Positions 45,744-59,229 of a stretch of 64,000 nucleotides of DNA are shown piece by piece. Position numbers and translations under genes: made by a program. Source of the DNA: Mytilus edulis (lineage: Eukaryota > Mollusca > Bivalvia > Mytilida > Mytilidae); NCBI RefSeq assembly GCF_963676685.1, contig NC_092347.1:91018592-91082591 (forward strand). Reading direction: 5' to 3'. Every line of letters begins with the position of its first letter. Within the stretch, counting starts at the first letter, position 1. The notes beneath the pieces were generated by a model. It did not search any database. It was not told where the DNA came from and was given only the letters and a program-made list of their open reading frames with translations.

Positions 45744-46083
45744 GTCAACAGTAGTATATCTCCATTCAAAAGTCATAAATCGTTTAAGAATGTTTTCTTC
45801 TGACGTTTTAGTCTCATAGAAATATCGTTCTGGAATAATTTCAAAAATATATATGTTATACAAGTGTAAAATATCAATGAATTAAAAAAACTATAATCAA
45901 ACTTAACTCTGTAAAATAATTGTGTATCTACAATAAGTAGGTTTTGAGTAATAACTTTTTTTTTTAATTTTATTGCCTTTAAAGTCAGTCTTTTTAGCCA
46001 ATATTTTGAGAAAATGGGTGAGGAATACAGGAAATGATTTTACCAGAAACATGTACATCCCACATCACTATTTTCTTTTCAAA

Positions 46084-46654
46084 GGAGTAGGTCCGGTAAG
46101 GACCGATTTTGGCCTCAAATTTCAGGTTCATCTGATGAAAGATTTTGACCACTTTTTAAACACTCAAGTGTCTAATTCATTTGAATCAATTAGTTTATGT
46201 GAAAGATTTTAACTGATTTAAAAATGATCCGATTGAAGCTCAAATATGAAATATTTACCAAATATGCCGAAAAATGTCTCTTTTCAGATGGTTTTTGTTA
46301 AAAATGCAAGTAGTTGCATCCGTGTTCATCCTCAACCTTTATATATGTTATGTATTATCATAAAATACAACTTACATTTCAATATTAAGGATGAACACGA
46401 ATGCGGCAATTTCGTTTTACACGAAAACCGTCTAAAATTTAACTAAAATGCTAGAATTGTGAAGATTTCAGTAATTAAGCATGACTTTTTGGTGCTAGTA
46501 CCCGATATATGTGCATTGTATTGTCAAAAACAGCCCATATTTATGTAGCAGAAGCATTGTACTGTCCAATAAAGAACTAAAAGTTTACATTTTATCAATT
46601 TTGTAAAACTGCTATATTTTGGGGCCAAAAAACAGGTCTTACTGGACTTTCTCC
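46084..46654. mobile_element. TIR element, unit 2 copy
   Basis: Orthologue of 24183-24760; the right end is degraded (GGACTTTCTCC). Confidence 0.55.
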
Positions 46655-46902
46655 TTTCTGAGATATGTATTTTTCCAATCATTAATAACAAAGAAGTTGA
46701 AATAATATGCATTTTTTTCTTAAAACAGAAAATCAGAAAACAAAGTTGGCAGCATGGTTAATTTGACACAAAAAAAATCATGTGATATATATTCTTATAT
46801 TAACACCTACCTATAGTTTTTTTAAATTAAATTTATACAGATTGTTCCACTTCATCTTTATTGAAAGTATGAATAAAAGTTCAATTGTTTCACGATAATG
46901 AC

Positions 46903-47628
46903 CCAAAAATGGGTAGAATAGTTATCAAAGGTACCAGGATTATAATTAAGCACGCCAGATGCACGTTTCGTCTACATAAGACTCATCAGTGACGCTCATA
47001 TCAAAATCTTTATAAAGCCAAACTAGTACAAGGTTGAAGAGCATTGAGGATCCAAAATTCCAAAAAGTTGTGCAAAATGCGGCTAAGGAAATTTATGCCT
47101 GGGATAAGAAAATCCTTAGTTCAAGGTTTTGTAAACAGGAAATTTAAAAAAAAAAGACCTCATTATTGATATTCATGTCAACACCGATGAAAAGTCGGAA
47201 AATCATCAAAATTGGGTACTTTCAAAGAGCCGTAGCAAAAAATGAAATGCACCACAATATGATTTTTTGTTCGCCAATTATTTCTTTACAGTCATTTAAC
47301 CCCAAAGATCAGGTTAAGGAAAAAGGTTTAATTCTAGAAATGTTTCTCAGCAGAGGTGTTCATCCTTAACCAAAAACAAATCCAGGTTACAAATAAAAAC
47401 GAGGAAAACAAATAAACTTTAAAATAAAAAAATCGGACAACAGTTACACTGAACTGCAACATAAACAAACGCCAACATGCATAGAAACGGACTTGTTGAT
47501 AACTACTGCCTACCATAGTCCTGACTTGGAACAGGACATATATTATGAAAAAAACATATGGTTTAACCTGGTTTTATGACTAGCAAAACCTCCCGCTTAT
47601 ATGGCAATGTAAAATACCGCTTTAAGGG
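46903..47628. repeat. unit-2-specific insertion with hammerhead repeat
   Basis: Unit 1 passes directly from ATAATGACCC to the GAAACATTGCGTGAC sequence (about 25005), while unit 2 has about 0.72 kb between. The left part is a - strand copy of the hammerhead-bearing repeat. The right part (about 47340-47620) is a second repeat ending in ACCTGGTTTTATGACTAGC. No gene is seen. Confidence 0.7.
46952..46995 (-). ncRNA. hammerhead ribozyme motif in unit 2 insertion
   Basis: On the - strand: GCGTCA, CTGATGA, stem II GTC/GAC, GAA, helix III ACGTGCAT and TGGCGT. One helix III pair is mismatched (C-A), so it is weaker than copy 1. Confidence 0.7.
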
Positions 47629-48044
47629 AAAAACATTGCGTGACAGTAAACAAACAGATAAATACTACAGAAATTACAAAGAACAAGAGGAAACGGAAGC
47701 TTTTGATATTTGAACAATTGAAGTCAAAGCCAGTATGTAACTTCCAAAAGATAGGGATAGTGAATATGAAAATACATAGATATGATATTGATGAATTATA
47801 GTACTTGTTTTTAATAATAATCTCATATATTAGATTGGACAGTATGACTGCACTCATTGCTATTAATATCTAGAGCACATTATGATAGTTGGCCTTAATA
47901 TTTGTTCCTTATGACTACATTGTATCATACGTTGCATTATGGTTAATTAATGTATGTTCTGCTATGTTATTAAATACTGAGATGAAAGAAATAAGGATTG
48001 TCTTTTGTTTGAATTTGGTGTTGATGGCAAATCTTTTAAAAGAG

Positions 48045-48240
48045 TGATGAAAGATACCAGAGGGAAAGTCAAACTATGACACAACATAGAAAAATAAAGA
48101 CTAAGCAACACGAACCCCATCAAAACCTAGGGGTGATCTCAGGTGCTCCGGAGGGTTAAGTAGATCCTGCTCCACATGTGGCACCCGTCGTCTTGCTTAT
48201 GTTATTACAAATCCGGTAAATAGTATAATTCAGTAGGACA
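48045..48240. repeat. dispersed repeat at unit 2/3 junction
   Basis: Shortened version of 25430-25700. Confidence 0.6.
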
Positions 48241-48920
48241 CATGGAAGTTCACAATTAAGAAGCTGAAATCATCTCTTTTTTTTTCGTAAAGTTTTGTTT
48301 GCAACCGATCCTCATTGTCAATTTCTAGATGTAAGTCAAGATATGAGGCAGACTGTATCGGTAGTATCCTTCATCTTTAGTTCGATTGGATAGATTTGCT
48401 CAACATAGTCACGTCTCTTTAGTTATTCACAAAGTACATAAAAACGATCTTCAATAAGATCGTATTTTCATGAAACATTCCTCTGACCGGTTTTTGTTTA
48501 AATGACTGCATTTTTATTTATTTGTTTTCCAAAATTCACCATTCTTTAATTTTAATGTCCACGTTTACAAATAAACGGCAAAAGATATATCTGGCTTTTT
48601 TTAATGATAAATCAAACATTAAAAGGGCGTTTGTTTTAACAACAACCTTTATAATAAAAGTAACACAGTACAAGTAATGTCAGTCTTTGACTTATAACAA
48701 TTTATCTTATGAAAATAATCGTGTTTTTTTTTCTAAAATTAATCTTTTATAATTTTGATTAATCGTTAAAAAAATAACAGATAAATGCTTTATTTGTAAA
48801 TATTCGTTATGAAGTTTCATAATTCATCTTTTTGGGGTTATTTTTTTGTTGCTTGTCTAATACATCTTTTTTTAAATTTCCAAATGTGTATTATATAAGC
48901 CTTCTAGAATCCAACATTCA
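48241..48920 (+). promoter_or_regulatory. G3 upstream region and core promoter
   Basis: TATATAA at 48892-48898 and initiator A at 48920. The upstream sequence is very close to G2 but lacks about 115 bp before the CGATCTTCAATAAGATCG hairpin. Confidence 0.7.
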
Positions 48921-48954
48921 GTACCCCATCAGACCATCGTATCAAAGCAAACAA
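48920..48954 (+). other. G3 exon 1 (5' UTR)
   Basis: Same length as G1 exon 1, with donor CAA|GTAAGT. Confidence 0.6.
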
Positions 48955-49036
48955 GTAAGTAAATTTAAGTTTCTATTTTGTAAATCATTTAATCTGTTAG
49001 TTTTACACTAACTGTATGTTATGTTGTGGACCAGAA

Positions 49037-50341
49037 GGTTTAGTCATCTTGTCAAGAATCGGTAATGCAGGGAAAAGTTTAGTCTTCTTGTCAAGTATCG
49101 GTAATGCAGGAAAAAGTTAAGTCTTCTTGTTAAGTATCGGTAAATAAGGCAACAGTAGTATACCGCTGTTCAAAACTCATAAATCCATGGACAAAAAACA
49201 AAATCGGGATAACAAACTAAAACCGAGGGAAACGCATTAATGCAGGGGAAAATTAAGTCTTCTTGTCAAGTATCGACAATGAAAAGAAAAGTTTAGTCGT
49301 CTTGTCAAGAATCGGCAATGAAAGGAAAGGTTTAGTCTTCTTGTCAAGTATCGGCAATGAAAGGAAAGGTTTAGTCCTTTTGTCAAGAATCTGCAATGCA
49401 GGGAAAAGTTAAGTCGTCTTGTCAAGAATCGGCAATGCAGGGAAAAATTAAGTCGTCTTGTCAAGAATCGGCAATGCAGGGAAAAGTTTAGTCGTCTTGT
49501 CAAGAATCGGCAATGCAGGGAAAAGTTTAGTCGTCTTGTCAAGAATCGGCAGTGAAAGGAAAGGTTTAGTCTTCTTGTCAAGAATCGGCAATGCAGGGAA
49601 AAGTTTAGTCGTCTTGACAAGAATCGGCAATGCAGGGAAAAGTTTAGTCTTCTTGTCAAGAATCGGCAATGTAGGGAAAAGTTTAGTCTTCTGTCAAGAA
49701 TCGGCAATGCAGGGAAAAGTTTAGTCCTCTTGTCAAGAATCGGCAATGCAGGGAAACGTTTAGTCGTCTTGTCAAGAATCGCCAATGCAGGGAAAAGTTA
49801 AGTCTTCTTGTCAAGTATCGGTAATGCAGGGTAAAATTAAGTCTTCTTGTCAAGTATCGACAATGAAAAGAAAAGTTTAGTCGTCTTGTCAAGAATCGGC
49901 AATGTAGGGAAAAGTTTAGTCTTCTTGTCAAGAATCGGCAATGAAAGGAAAGGTTTAGTCCTTTTGTCAAGAATCTGCAATGCAGGGAAAAGTTAAGTCG
50001 TCTTGTCAAGAATCGGCAATGCAGGGAAAAGTTAAGTCGTCTTGTCAAGAATCGGCAATGCAGGGAAAAGTTTAGTCGTCTTGTCAAGAATTGGCAATGC
50101 AGGGAAAAGTTTAGTCGTCTTGTCAAGAATCGGCAGTGAAAGGAAATGTTTAGTCTTCTTGTCAAGAATTGGCAATGCAGGGAAAAGTTTAGTCGTCTTG
50201 TCAAGAATCGGCAGTGAAAGGAAATGTTTAGTCTTCTTGTCAAGAATCGGCAATGCAGGGAAAAGTTTAGTCTTCTTGTCAAGAATCGGCAATGTAGGGA
50301 AAAGTTTAGTCTTCTGTCAAGTATCGGCAATGTAGGGAAAA
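49037..50341. repeat. 39-bp minisatellite in G3 intron 1 (about 31 copies, interrupted)
   Basis: Same family as in G2. About 100 bp at 49142-49240 are not minisatellite but match 466-565 of the window. Blocks such as 49380-49560 and 49970-50150 are near-copies, indicating internal duplication. Confidence 0.93.
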
Positions 50342-51876
50342 TGACGAAAATACCTGCATTGCTGTATTCGAGTAAACACGGTGTTTTATTTAAACGATTT
50401 TCATTAAATATTAGAACAGTTATTTTTGTGTCTTCTTTATCTAAAAATAAAAAAATTATAATTACTTTTTCAATCGAAGTTTGATGATATAGAACATTTT
50501 TTCTTTTAAATATTTGACTTAAAATAATTTCCTGTTTTAAAATATTGTTTCAAAATACTTAATTAATATCTATTTTTTTTTTGAATGTCTATTGCCATGT
50601 TAACTTCCTATTATTTTAACAATTGCATCCTCTGCAAAGTGTTTAAATGTATTAGCAATGTGTAACAGCAAGTCAAAATTAAAAAGATTTTAAGAACATT
50701 ATAGTTGATGTTACTGAACTAAATTCTATTTTTTTTTACATGGAAGTTCACATTCTATTTTCTCATTATTTTTTCTATTTCTATGCAATTGAGACCCATT
50801 GAGATCAACCAATGACCTTATACAAAAGGTATATATCCTTTCGTCGATAGTAGTTCTTGATCTACTAAATGGTCAGAAGTCGTAATCGTTAAAAGTTAGA
50901 TATATTAGAACGCGTACGTTTACAGGTCTCTTAATTTGTATTACATTTGAAACAGTCGGCTGAATGTACGAAAGACTGATATCTAATTTCTAATTTCAAA
51001 AATAATGTTTTGTTTTTGTAAATGTTTTTTTCTTCAGTTTTTTACCTTAACAAGCGATGTTTTCATCTGAAATTGTTTGTTATATTTGTAACTGTACTCC
51101 AAAAAAGGTAATCAGATTCGATTCATATAAAAATGTCGTACATACACGTTTTTAACATTTCTAGCACTTACGGAAAACAACATGTCCTTTTGGTTAATTC
51201 GCTGTACAAAAAGTACACGTTCTTATTTATGTTTTTTATATTCGATGTATTTCTTTTGTTTTGTCATTCAGTGAGGGATTTGTGAAACGTATATTTGCAA
51301 ATTGTACTCCACGTAGGTTATTAATTGAAATTGTATCAATATACCACTTTCGAGTTCATCCGTCACCAGAAAAAAAACTCGTCAAATATGCATGCCTTTT
51401 GACGTCATTTACCAGATAAAGGGGATCGTCTATATCCCTGCACTATTAACGTTGATCAAACGTCTTAGTGATCGTCAATGTGCATGATAAACTAGCAATT
51501 ATATTACGAGGAAGTGACGAGGCCCCAAAGCGCTAAACGCACAAGTGATGTGCACAAAGTTTTTGACGGAAATGCATCGAACTCGAAAGTTGTATATTGC
51601 TTAATGACATTTCATTATGGATATAAATTTGTTATAAAGTGACCAAATGAAGAATTTGTCCCTCTATTCTGATTTCTATAATGAACGTTCAATATTTGAC
51701 TTTTTGGAAGCTTTTGAAAAAAGATTAAATTTGTATCTAAATTTTATTGTACTTTCGGTTGAGGTGTCCAGTTATCCGTGTTATCAAATGCGCCTTAAGA
51801 TCAATTCAATTTTGCTCAAGCAAGCTATTCCCATTAACTAAGAAAATATAATAAAAATATGATGTTACAAGTATCA
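50342..51876. other. G3 intron 1, unremarkable part
   Basis: Orthologous to 3931-5546. No gene is seen. Confidence 0.5.
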
Positions 51877-52266
51877 ATGGCAAGCCGTCTTCGTCAAAAC
51901 TATGTTTAAAACCATTTTCCGTAAAATTTACACACTGAGAATAAAAACTTCAAAACACACACTGAGAATTAAAAATTAGACACTGTGAATTTATAAAGAC
52001 GCACTGAGATTACAAAAAATGAAAAACACACATTGAGAATTGAAAATTACAATTGTGTAATTAACAACTCTCTGCGTGTGTTTTTCAATTTTTTTCATCT
52101 CAGTGTGTAATTTTGAATTCTTCCTTTTTTTAATCTCAGTGTGTAAATTTCAAATTTCAGTGTGTTATTTCAGGTTTTTAAATCTCAGTGTGGTTTTTTT
52201 TAATTGTCTGTGTGTACTTTTTCGAAAAAGGGTTTGAACATAGTTTTGACGAGAACAGCTTGTCAT
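51877..52266. repeat. foldback element, unit 3 copy (shortened)
   Basis: Orthologue of 5547-6009 with part of the left arm lost (about 70 bp). Confidence 0.7.
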
Positions 52267-52527
52267 AATTATCCTTTTGATTCAGATTCATTTGTATTTT
52301 ATGGAATAGACATATATATCTATAATTAGATGGATAAAAGTGATTCATTTCATCACATATGAATAAGAACAAAGTTTTAAATATACAGTATTATTTTATG
52401 TACATATTTATAAATGCATTAATACCTGGCACCAAAACAATAGAGTCTGAGTTATTTCAAAATTGAAACTAATGAGTACTAAATCATTTAATAAAAATTG
52501 ATTAAGTTGTTCTTCGTTTACCGCAGA

Positions 52528-53389
52528 ATGAAGATCGCAATCTGTCTATTCCTTGCCATCTGTAGCGCTGTAAGCGCCTCCTATAAAGGTGGATACGGTG
52601 GATACGGAGGAGGTGGATATGGATACGGTGGATACGGCGGTGGTGGATATGGATATGGAGGTGGATTGGGATATGGCGGATGGGGCGTAGGAGGTGGATA
52701 TGGAGGTGGATCATACGTAGGAGCCGGACAAGTATTCGTTGTAAGAGGAGGACCATATTATGGCGGTTATGGTGGTGGATATGGAGGTGGATTCGGATAC
52801 GGTGGATACGGTGGTGGTGGATACGGATACGGTGGATACGGTGGTGCTGGATACGGATACGGTGGATACGGTGGTGCTGGATACGGATACGGTGGTTATG
52901 GTGGTTCAAAGAAAGGTAAGATAATTTTCTATTTAATATTTTTCATAATTTATCCCTGGTCGTATTTCATCTAAATATATACGTTGTTTTTTTTGTATGA
53001 TTTGAACAGATGGAAAGACAAGAAATTGCAAATTTCCCATACATTCCTTTTAAACACTTACTTTATATAGCAAAACGTTAAAAAGTGAATAAAATTTGTT
53101 GTCGTCATATGTTATTCATATATGCATAGCTGTTTTAAATAGTAAAGACTAGAAAAAATGATTTACATATGCATCAAAAATATAATATGCCAACATGACC
53201 GAAACAGCAAACGAACAGTTTAAAGAATGCGATTGTCAGAAGATATGCTGGGATAAAAACCTCATTAGTTGCTTAAGTTTAGAATTTAACACAATTGCAA
53301 CTAACAGGTAAGAAGATACAAAATATATTTTTGTAAGGTCGGTATTTTGCAGTAAAATTACCTTTTTTTCTATTGCAGGTTATTATTGA
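52528..53389 (+). CDS. G3: secreted Gly/Tyr-rich shematrin-like protein (exons 2-3)
   Basis: The inferred CDS is join(52528..52915, 53379..53389), 132 aa, with the same predicted protein as G2: signal peptide 1-17, GGY/GYG blocks, SYVGAGQVFVV at 62-72, RGGPYY, three GYGYGGYGG-type repeats, and tail SKKGYY completed across the phase-1 intron. At least one silent change (GGA to GGC in exon 2, around 52678) separates it from G2, so it is a distinct copy or allele. Its promoter, exon 1 and splice sites are intact, so it should be expressed. The AATAAA of G1 is mutated here too. Confidence 0.87.
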
Positions 53390-53835
53390 AGATCCTAACC
53401 CAGAATGAGCAATGGATGATGTATAAACATTTGTCTTGAAATATAACCTTCGCATTTAACTTGTGTTGAAATTTCTTCCACGAGTCCATCATTACTTCTA
53501 AAGTTTTGTAACATCTTTAGACTCAAATCGCAAAGAGAACGTCTTATTCCGATTATGTAGTGTAGTTAATCATATATCTTTACAGATGAATTATAGCATA
53601 ACTCTATTCTTATCAACAGTTCAACCTAATCTATAGGGGCACAATTGTTCCATGCAAATCATTTGATACAAGATACACAACAGAGTTTCAATTATTATTT
53701 TTTGGTACAGCTTAACTAATTTTCTTAACCCAGGCATAGATTACTTAGCCGTATTTGGCACAACTTTTTGGAATTTTGGATCCTCATTGCTCTTCAACTT
53801 TGTACTTGTTTGGCTTTATAAATATTTTGACATGA

Positions 53836-53879
53836 GCGTCACTGATGAGTCTTATGTAGACGAAACGCGCGTCTGGCGT
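53836..53879 (+). ncRNA. hammerhead ribozyme motif, unit 3 orthologue of copy 1 (intact)
   Basis: Identical to copies at 7936 and 30736 in all core and paired positions; C17 is at 53873. Confidence 0.85.
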
Positions 53880-54237
53880 ACTAAATTATAATCCTGGTAT
53901 ATTTGATAACTATTTACACCACTTGGTCGATGCCACTGCTGGTGAAAGTTTCGTCCCCGAGGGTATCACCAGCCCAGTAGTCAATATTTCGGTGTTGACA
54001 TGAATTTCAATAATGTGGTCATTTTTATAAATTTCCTGTTTACTAAACTTTTATTTTGTTCTTTTTTTACACTGGATCTCCGTTTACTTTTTCCCAGAAA
54101 CTTAGACAAAAGTCACATAAACTCCACTATCTGTTTCTACCTTCACATCCACATCATCAATTCTCACCGTCATTGTTTTTTCAATGTCTTAAATGCTATG
54201 TATGGTCTTCACTTAGCGTATTCTCAGTATGTGCTTG

Positions 54238-54475
54238 ACAGATCCTTCAATACAATCCTTATACCACATCTTCTTTATTTTATATTCGTCGTCATCTTTA
54301 TCAAAGTATGATAGATCTGTATTTGAATAAGTTTCATTTTTATCTTCTGTTGTTTGCTCCACATTTGTTCTTCTTTTTTTATTGGGGATGTCAACGAGTA
54401 CTCGAGTATCGCTAGTTAGTACCGAGAATAGGTAACCTAATGATATACTCGATATATCTGTTTCTTGTCAGAATG
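54238..54475 (-). pseudogene. hypothetical ORF, unit 3 copy without start
   Basis: Corresponds to 31112-31360 but the initiating ATG is ATA, and there are further changes near 54303. This argues that the frame is not under selection here. Confidence 0.35.
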
Positions 54476-57267
54476 TTATTGCTTTGTAAGTTTATAAACA
54501 AAAACATAGTTTTATTGAGAACACCTCCCGGGAAAATATCATACATTAATCAAAATTAATAAAAATTGAAATACGATTCCGAATGTTTGTGGTTAATTGT
54601 GCTTTGAAATTCTTCCAAAAAGATGTTCATTTGTGACATAACAAGAGCATTTTTCCAAGACTGACACCTTTCAATATTTTCATCAGCAAGACTGTTTGTT
54701 AACTTACAAATTTAATAAATCGCTACGTCCCAGAAAAAGTTGATAAGATAATATTTTTTAGATAAGACCACATTCGTTGCACCCTGTGTCGACCCTCAGA
54801 AAAAGGATATATGGTATCAATAAGTTCTAATCATCATCCCTTTACTGATCATGAAATTTCTTTTTTACAGTTCCTAAATACTGTTGTTTGAGTAATAATT
54901 TTTCCGTAGATATTAATTAATTAATTGATTATATTATTAATAGTCTACACACTTAGTACATGCAGTAAATGAGCTATTAATTATGGTATAAAATTCATTA
55001 GTCCTATGAAATAATGTTGAGGGTTTTACAATTAAAAGGCAGTGACGCACAATACACGTACATAAAAGTGTATATTTTGAGTTTCCGTTACCGAGCGAGT
55101 ACTCGATCATCGTTCGTTAAATTCAACGAGTAATCGATTAGAAAGTATTGACCAAGTTGATATCTCTAGTTTTTATAATTTACAGATCTGATATGTTGCT
55201 GTTACATAATTGAGAGGTTTGGCTAGATTTAAAACCTAGACTAATCCACTAATTTATGCATAAGAAAACGCATGTAAAAAGTAATGAATGAGGCAGTTGT
55301 TTTCCATTTTATTTGACAAGATTGAGCATTTGATTTTTGCATTTGATTAGGTTCTTTCAATTTTGAATTTTCCTCGGTATTTTTGTTATTTTTCTTTTTT
55401 GCTAATTATCCTATTCTACTTCGTTTCTCGTTAATTGTTTGCATACTGAAAAAAATTATATACTAGTGTCCACAATTTATACATTGTTAACCATGTGCTA
55501 GACGTCTTCTCTGCTACATGACACTGTTAGATTACATCTTTACATGTTTAAATTTCTTTGACAATTGAATTTATTTAATTTGACGAAAAGAGCTATTATT
55601 CAGATTTACCTGTCCTTTATCTGTAAGTAAGTGTCTTTTATTTGTCCCGTTTCTTCGACAAACTTCGATTGTTATCCTCTTTATTAATTCCTTCTAATTT
55701 ATAGTTTGAACACACTGTTTCATTACTCAATCTTCAAATTACCCTTCAAATTCACATGCCTTTATATTCGCCGTGCTACATTTGTCACTGCATTTTTATC
55801 TCTGAGTGATTTCGTTTTCACAAATAAATAGCTGACATGAATTTTGTTCCTCTTTAGTAAATAAAGTATTGTTTAATTTGTTCTTTAATATATAACATTC
55901 ATCGTCTTCTTCATTTCGTTATATTTTTCCTCCATGAATAATCAGTGCATCTTTTTCAGCTTATTGTTGATTTATTCTAAAAAGTTCCATCGCTATACTC
56001 TCCAGCCAAACTGCCCATTGTTTCCTAAGCATATTTGAAAGTTCGAATGTATAAATGGTGGGCGTAACATTTTGGTTTCTGTGACTATCATTATCTTTTA
56101 AGGTTCTGTTTTAGTGTCATCATGATTTTGATTCTCTATTTTATCTTATTTTCGTCTTGTAATTCCCCGTTTCGTTTAATCTGCTTCTTTGTTTATGCTA
56201 TTAATATCTGCTAACTTCTTTGTTTTTAATTCTCGCCATAATTGAAAGATCCAAGCAAGACTTTATTGGTTTTTTTTATAATAAATAATAAGTGTGATAT
56301 CCCAAAAGAAAGACGTTTTTTGTAATGCAATGTTAAAACTTATCACACATATGGATTCTTTTTTATACTTTGTTTAAATGTGGATAGTACCATATGCATG
56401 CTTTTTGTAAACAAAAATAAAAAGTACTTCTCATGGCTATTCACACCAGGTTTGTATATCTTGCATGACCATTTTAAGAGTTTACAAATCTTATTTTTAT
56501 CAGATTGTTTATTAGTAGTGTAAAGGATAAACAAATAAAGTTAGATGCATAGCCAGAAAAGATATGGTATAGGTGTTAATGAAAGAGAAATTTATTTATA
56601 CCAAACGATTATAGCATTCAACAATGAGCAAAATGTTTGATGTACAGTAAGCTATAAACATCTCTGCAATGGCATAATATAGAATAATATAAAAATGTTG
56701 CTACAACAATAATAGAAAAAAAACATACAGCAACTTACTTCAGGATTTGGAAAAAAAATCAAAAACAATTATAGAATGTAAAAATATACAACTTTTATAT
56801 ATCTAACATCAATTTCAAATTGAAAAAGTTTAAGACAACATTTATTAAAAGTACCAACAAGTTTAGATCATACTTCAATTTAGGAACTTTATTATAAAAC
56901 TGTAACATCCAAATAGTACAGCTAATTTTTCTATGTTTCTCGAATAATTCAAACTTTAAAAATTTACAAACGGGTGACCGATATAATGATATTTCATGTT
57001 AACATGCGATTGCTGACTACCAGGTTGGTGTTAACCTCGAAGACGAAAGGTTAACCTGCAATAGAACCGACCCAATGGTTGTGTAACTCTCCATAACTAC
57101 CAGGCACGTGTTTTGTATACCAGACGCCTTTTTATCTGATACATACTCTGCAATGGCACTCGATGCTAAATATGTGAAAGGCAAAATAAAATCTGATGTT
57201 GAAAAGGTTTGAAACTCAAATATTCAAAAGTCGTGCTCAAAATACGGCCTAATCAATGTAAGCAGTA
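54476..57267. other. intergenic, no gene seen
   Basis: Follows unit 2 closely. About 105 bp near 56355-56460 are present here but not in unit 2. No coding feature is recognised. Confidence 0.45.
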
Positions 57268-57717
57268 GGTCCGAGACCACAATTGTCGTCCCTTGATTTT
57301 CGTTGTTCACAAATATAGTCCCTAGTGTTGACAGTGGGTTACTTGCCATTAATTTTTATACCCCTTCCAAATTTATTTCTCCATGTTTAATGCCTCAAAT
57401 TGCAAGTAGGGGGGTGAAATTACACTGTAAAAAAATTGGGTCCAGAATTTTAAAGGAAAGTAGTGATTTGGTCCAGCTGAAAAAGGTTGAAAATTAGCAC
57501 TTCGGAAGCTGTCAAAAGATTTCAAGACGCCCTAAACATAAAATTGTCCATATTTTGAGTTAGAGCCGATGAAGTTTTCTATAATTTTGATATAATTTGT
57601 CCCACAAGTAGTACAACACACTGTAAAAGTTTCTTTGAGAAAGCGCAGGTGGGATTTTTTTTATTTTCATTTATGTTCTAAAAGAAATGCACTACGAAAT
57701 AATTGTGTTCTCGGACC
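57268..57717. mobile_element. 450-bp TIR element specific to unit 3
   Basis: The ends GGTCCGAGACCACAATT and its inverse (one mismatch) form 17-bp terminal inverted repeats, with AGTA duplicated at 57264-57267 and 57718-57721. Unit 2 keeps the empty site GCAGTACGG at about 34051. The 64-codon frame inside has no ATG support. It is a small non-autonomous DNA element; the superfamily is not assigned. Confidence 0.85.
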
Positions 57718-59229
57718 AGTACGGTAAAAACAAACTTAGTGTTTTCGAATGGTTCAATTATTTATAAAAGCAAATTAAGAGAAAACAACCGTATCAGCGA
57801 TAGTTATATGTCCGTACTACTTTGTTGCTATATTGAATACTGATATTATAATGGTGCATGTAGTAAGCGCAAATTTTAAAAGAGCTGATACCCCAGAAGT
57901 AGTTCACCTACTTCAGATTCTCATAAAGAGAGATTAATTAGAAATTTTTATGTTATTTAGCTCTTCAACTGTTTCGGTTTTTAAACATTCCTGGCTTACA
58001 AATAATCGACCTTGAGTGATCCTGATGAAAATCAACCCTGAAAGTCGCTTCAAACGCATTAAATTTATGATGTGTTATTTTCAGTTATTTAGGAAACCGG
58101 TTGATTGCAAGTTCACTTAGGTTTAGAGGTGGCACTTACAAGTGTTCAGTTTCGTCTATGCAGTTTTCTTTTACATTTATCTATATAAATTGTTCTAAAT
58201 GTGTGACAATTATGAACTTCATTTTATAAGATGTCAACATCATACTTACGTCAAACAAATCTATCTTTGTATTATCATTCGGTACTGAGGCAACCGTATC
58301 TTTTTATTTCGTATCGATAAGATCTGCACTTTTGTTCTTTTTCAGTACTATACTCATTGTTCTGATGAAAGTCAAAACTGTTTAATCAAAATTAAAAGTC
58401 AACACTAAATTCATGGATGTAATTTTGTACATGTAGAAAAAACTAAAGTGTCGATACGTAGGTATAAATTCATTCTTTTCTTCGTGATCACAATTGTCTT
58501 ATTCTGTTTGTCATGGACTCAATTTTGATAGTGTAAGGCTAGTTGTATTGTCTATCACGAACGCAAAGCGCTGTAGTCCACGTTTCTCGAATTACGGCTA
58601 GTTTTCGGTTCAATTGCCTCATCTAGTTATGATGTGGTGTGTTGTTGTTAGGATATTCATTCGAATTGAGTGACTTGAAGGAATGTCTGAAGTATTATTT
58701 CTTCCGAAATATTCCCAAGACAATCTTAATTTATATCTAAAAGAAAGGAAAATAAACTACCCATGCAAGCTTCAACCATATATAAATCTGTGCTGTGTCG
58801 ACCAACAAACAGGTATGTTCATTTTCTTTGTTAGCCATCGTGTTGTCATTTTATTTTCGATCTGTGAGTTGACTCTCCCTCTGCTGTCTTTGGCCCCTCT
58901 TTTAGACATAACGATAATACCTCTAACGCAGTTCCTGTGCTCTTGAATGAGTTTTATTTATTAATCATACTTTCTTATCTCCTTCTTTTTTTTATATCAA
59001 TATTCTTGTAATGAACAACTCTTAATCAAATTCACAATTTGTAAAAGCAATCCATTATAGTCCAAAGCACGGTCTATAATACGGAGCCTAGTCTCAAACC
59101 AAACAGCAAGCTATTAATGGCCCAAAAAATTACTAGTGTAAATCCATTTGAGCGGGAATACCAACGGTCTAATCTAAATAAAAATAAGAAAAACTTATAA
59201 ACCACATCAACAAGCATAGTTCATTTTTC
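57718..59229. other. intergenic with deletion at about 58990
   Basis: Compared with unit 2, about 0.86 kb are missing where CTCCTTCTTTTT meets TATATCAATATTC. No gene is seen. Confidence 0.45.
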
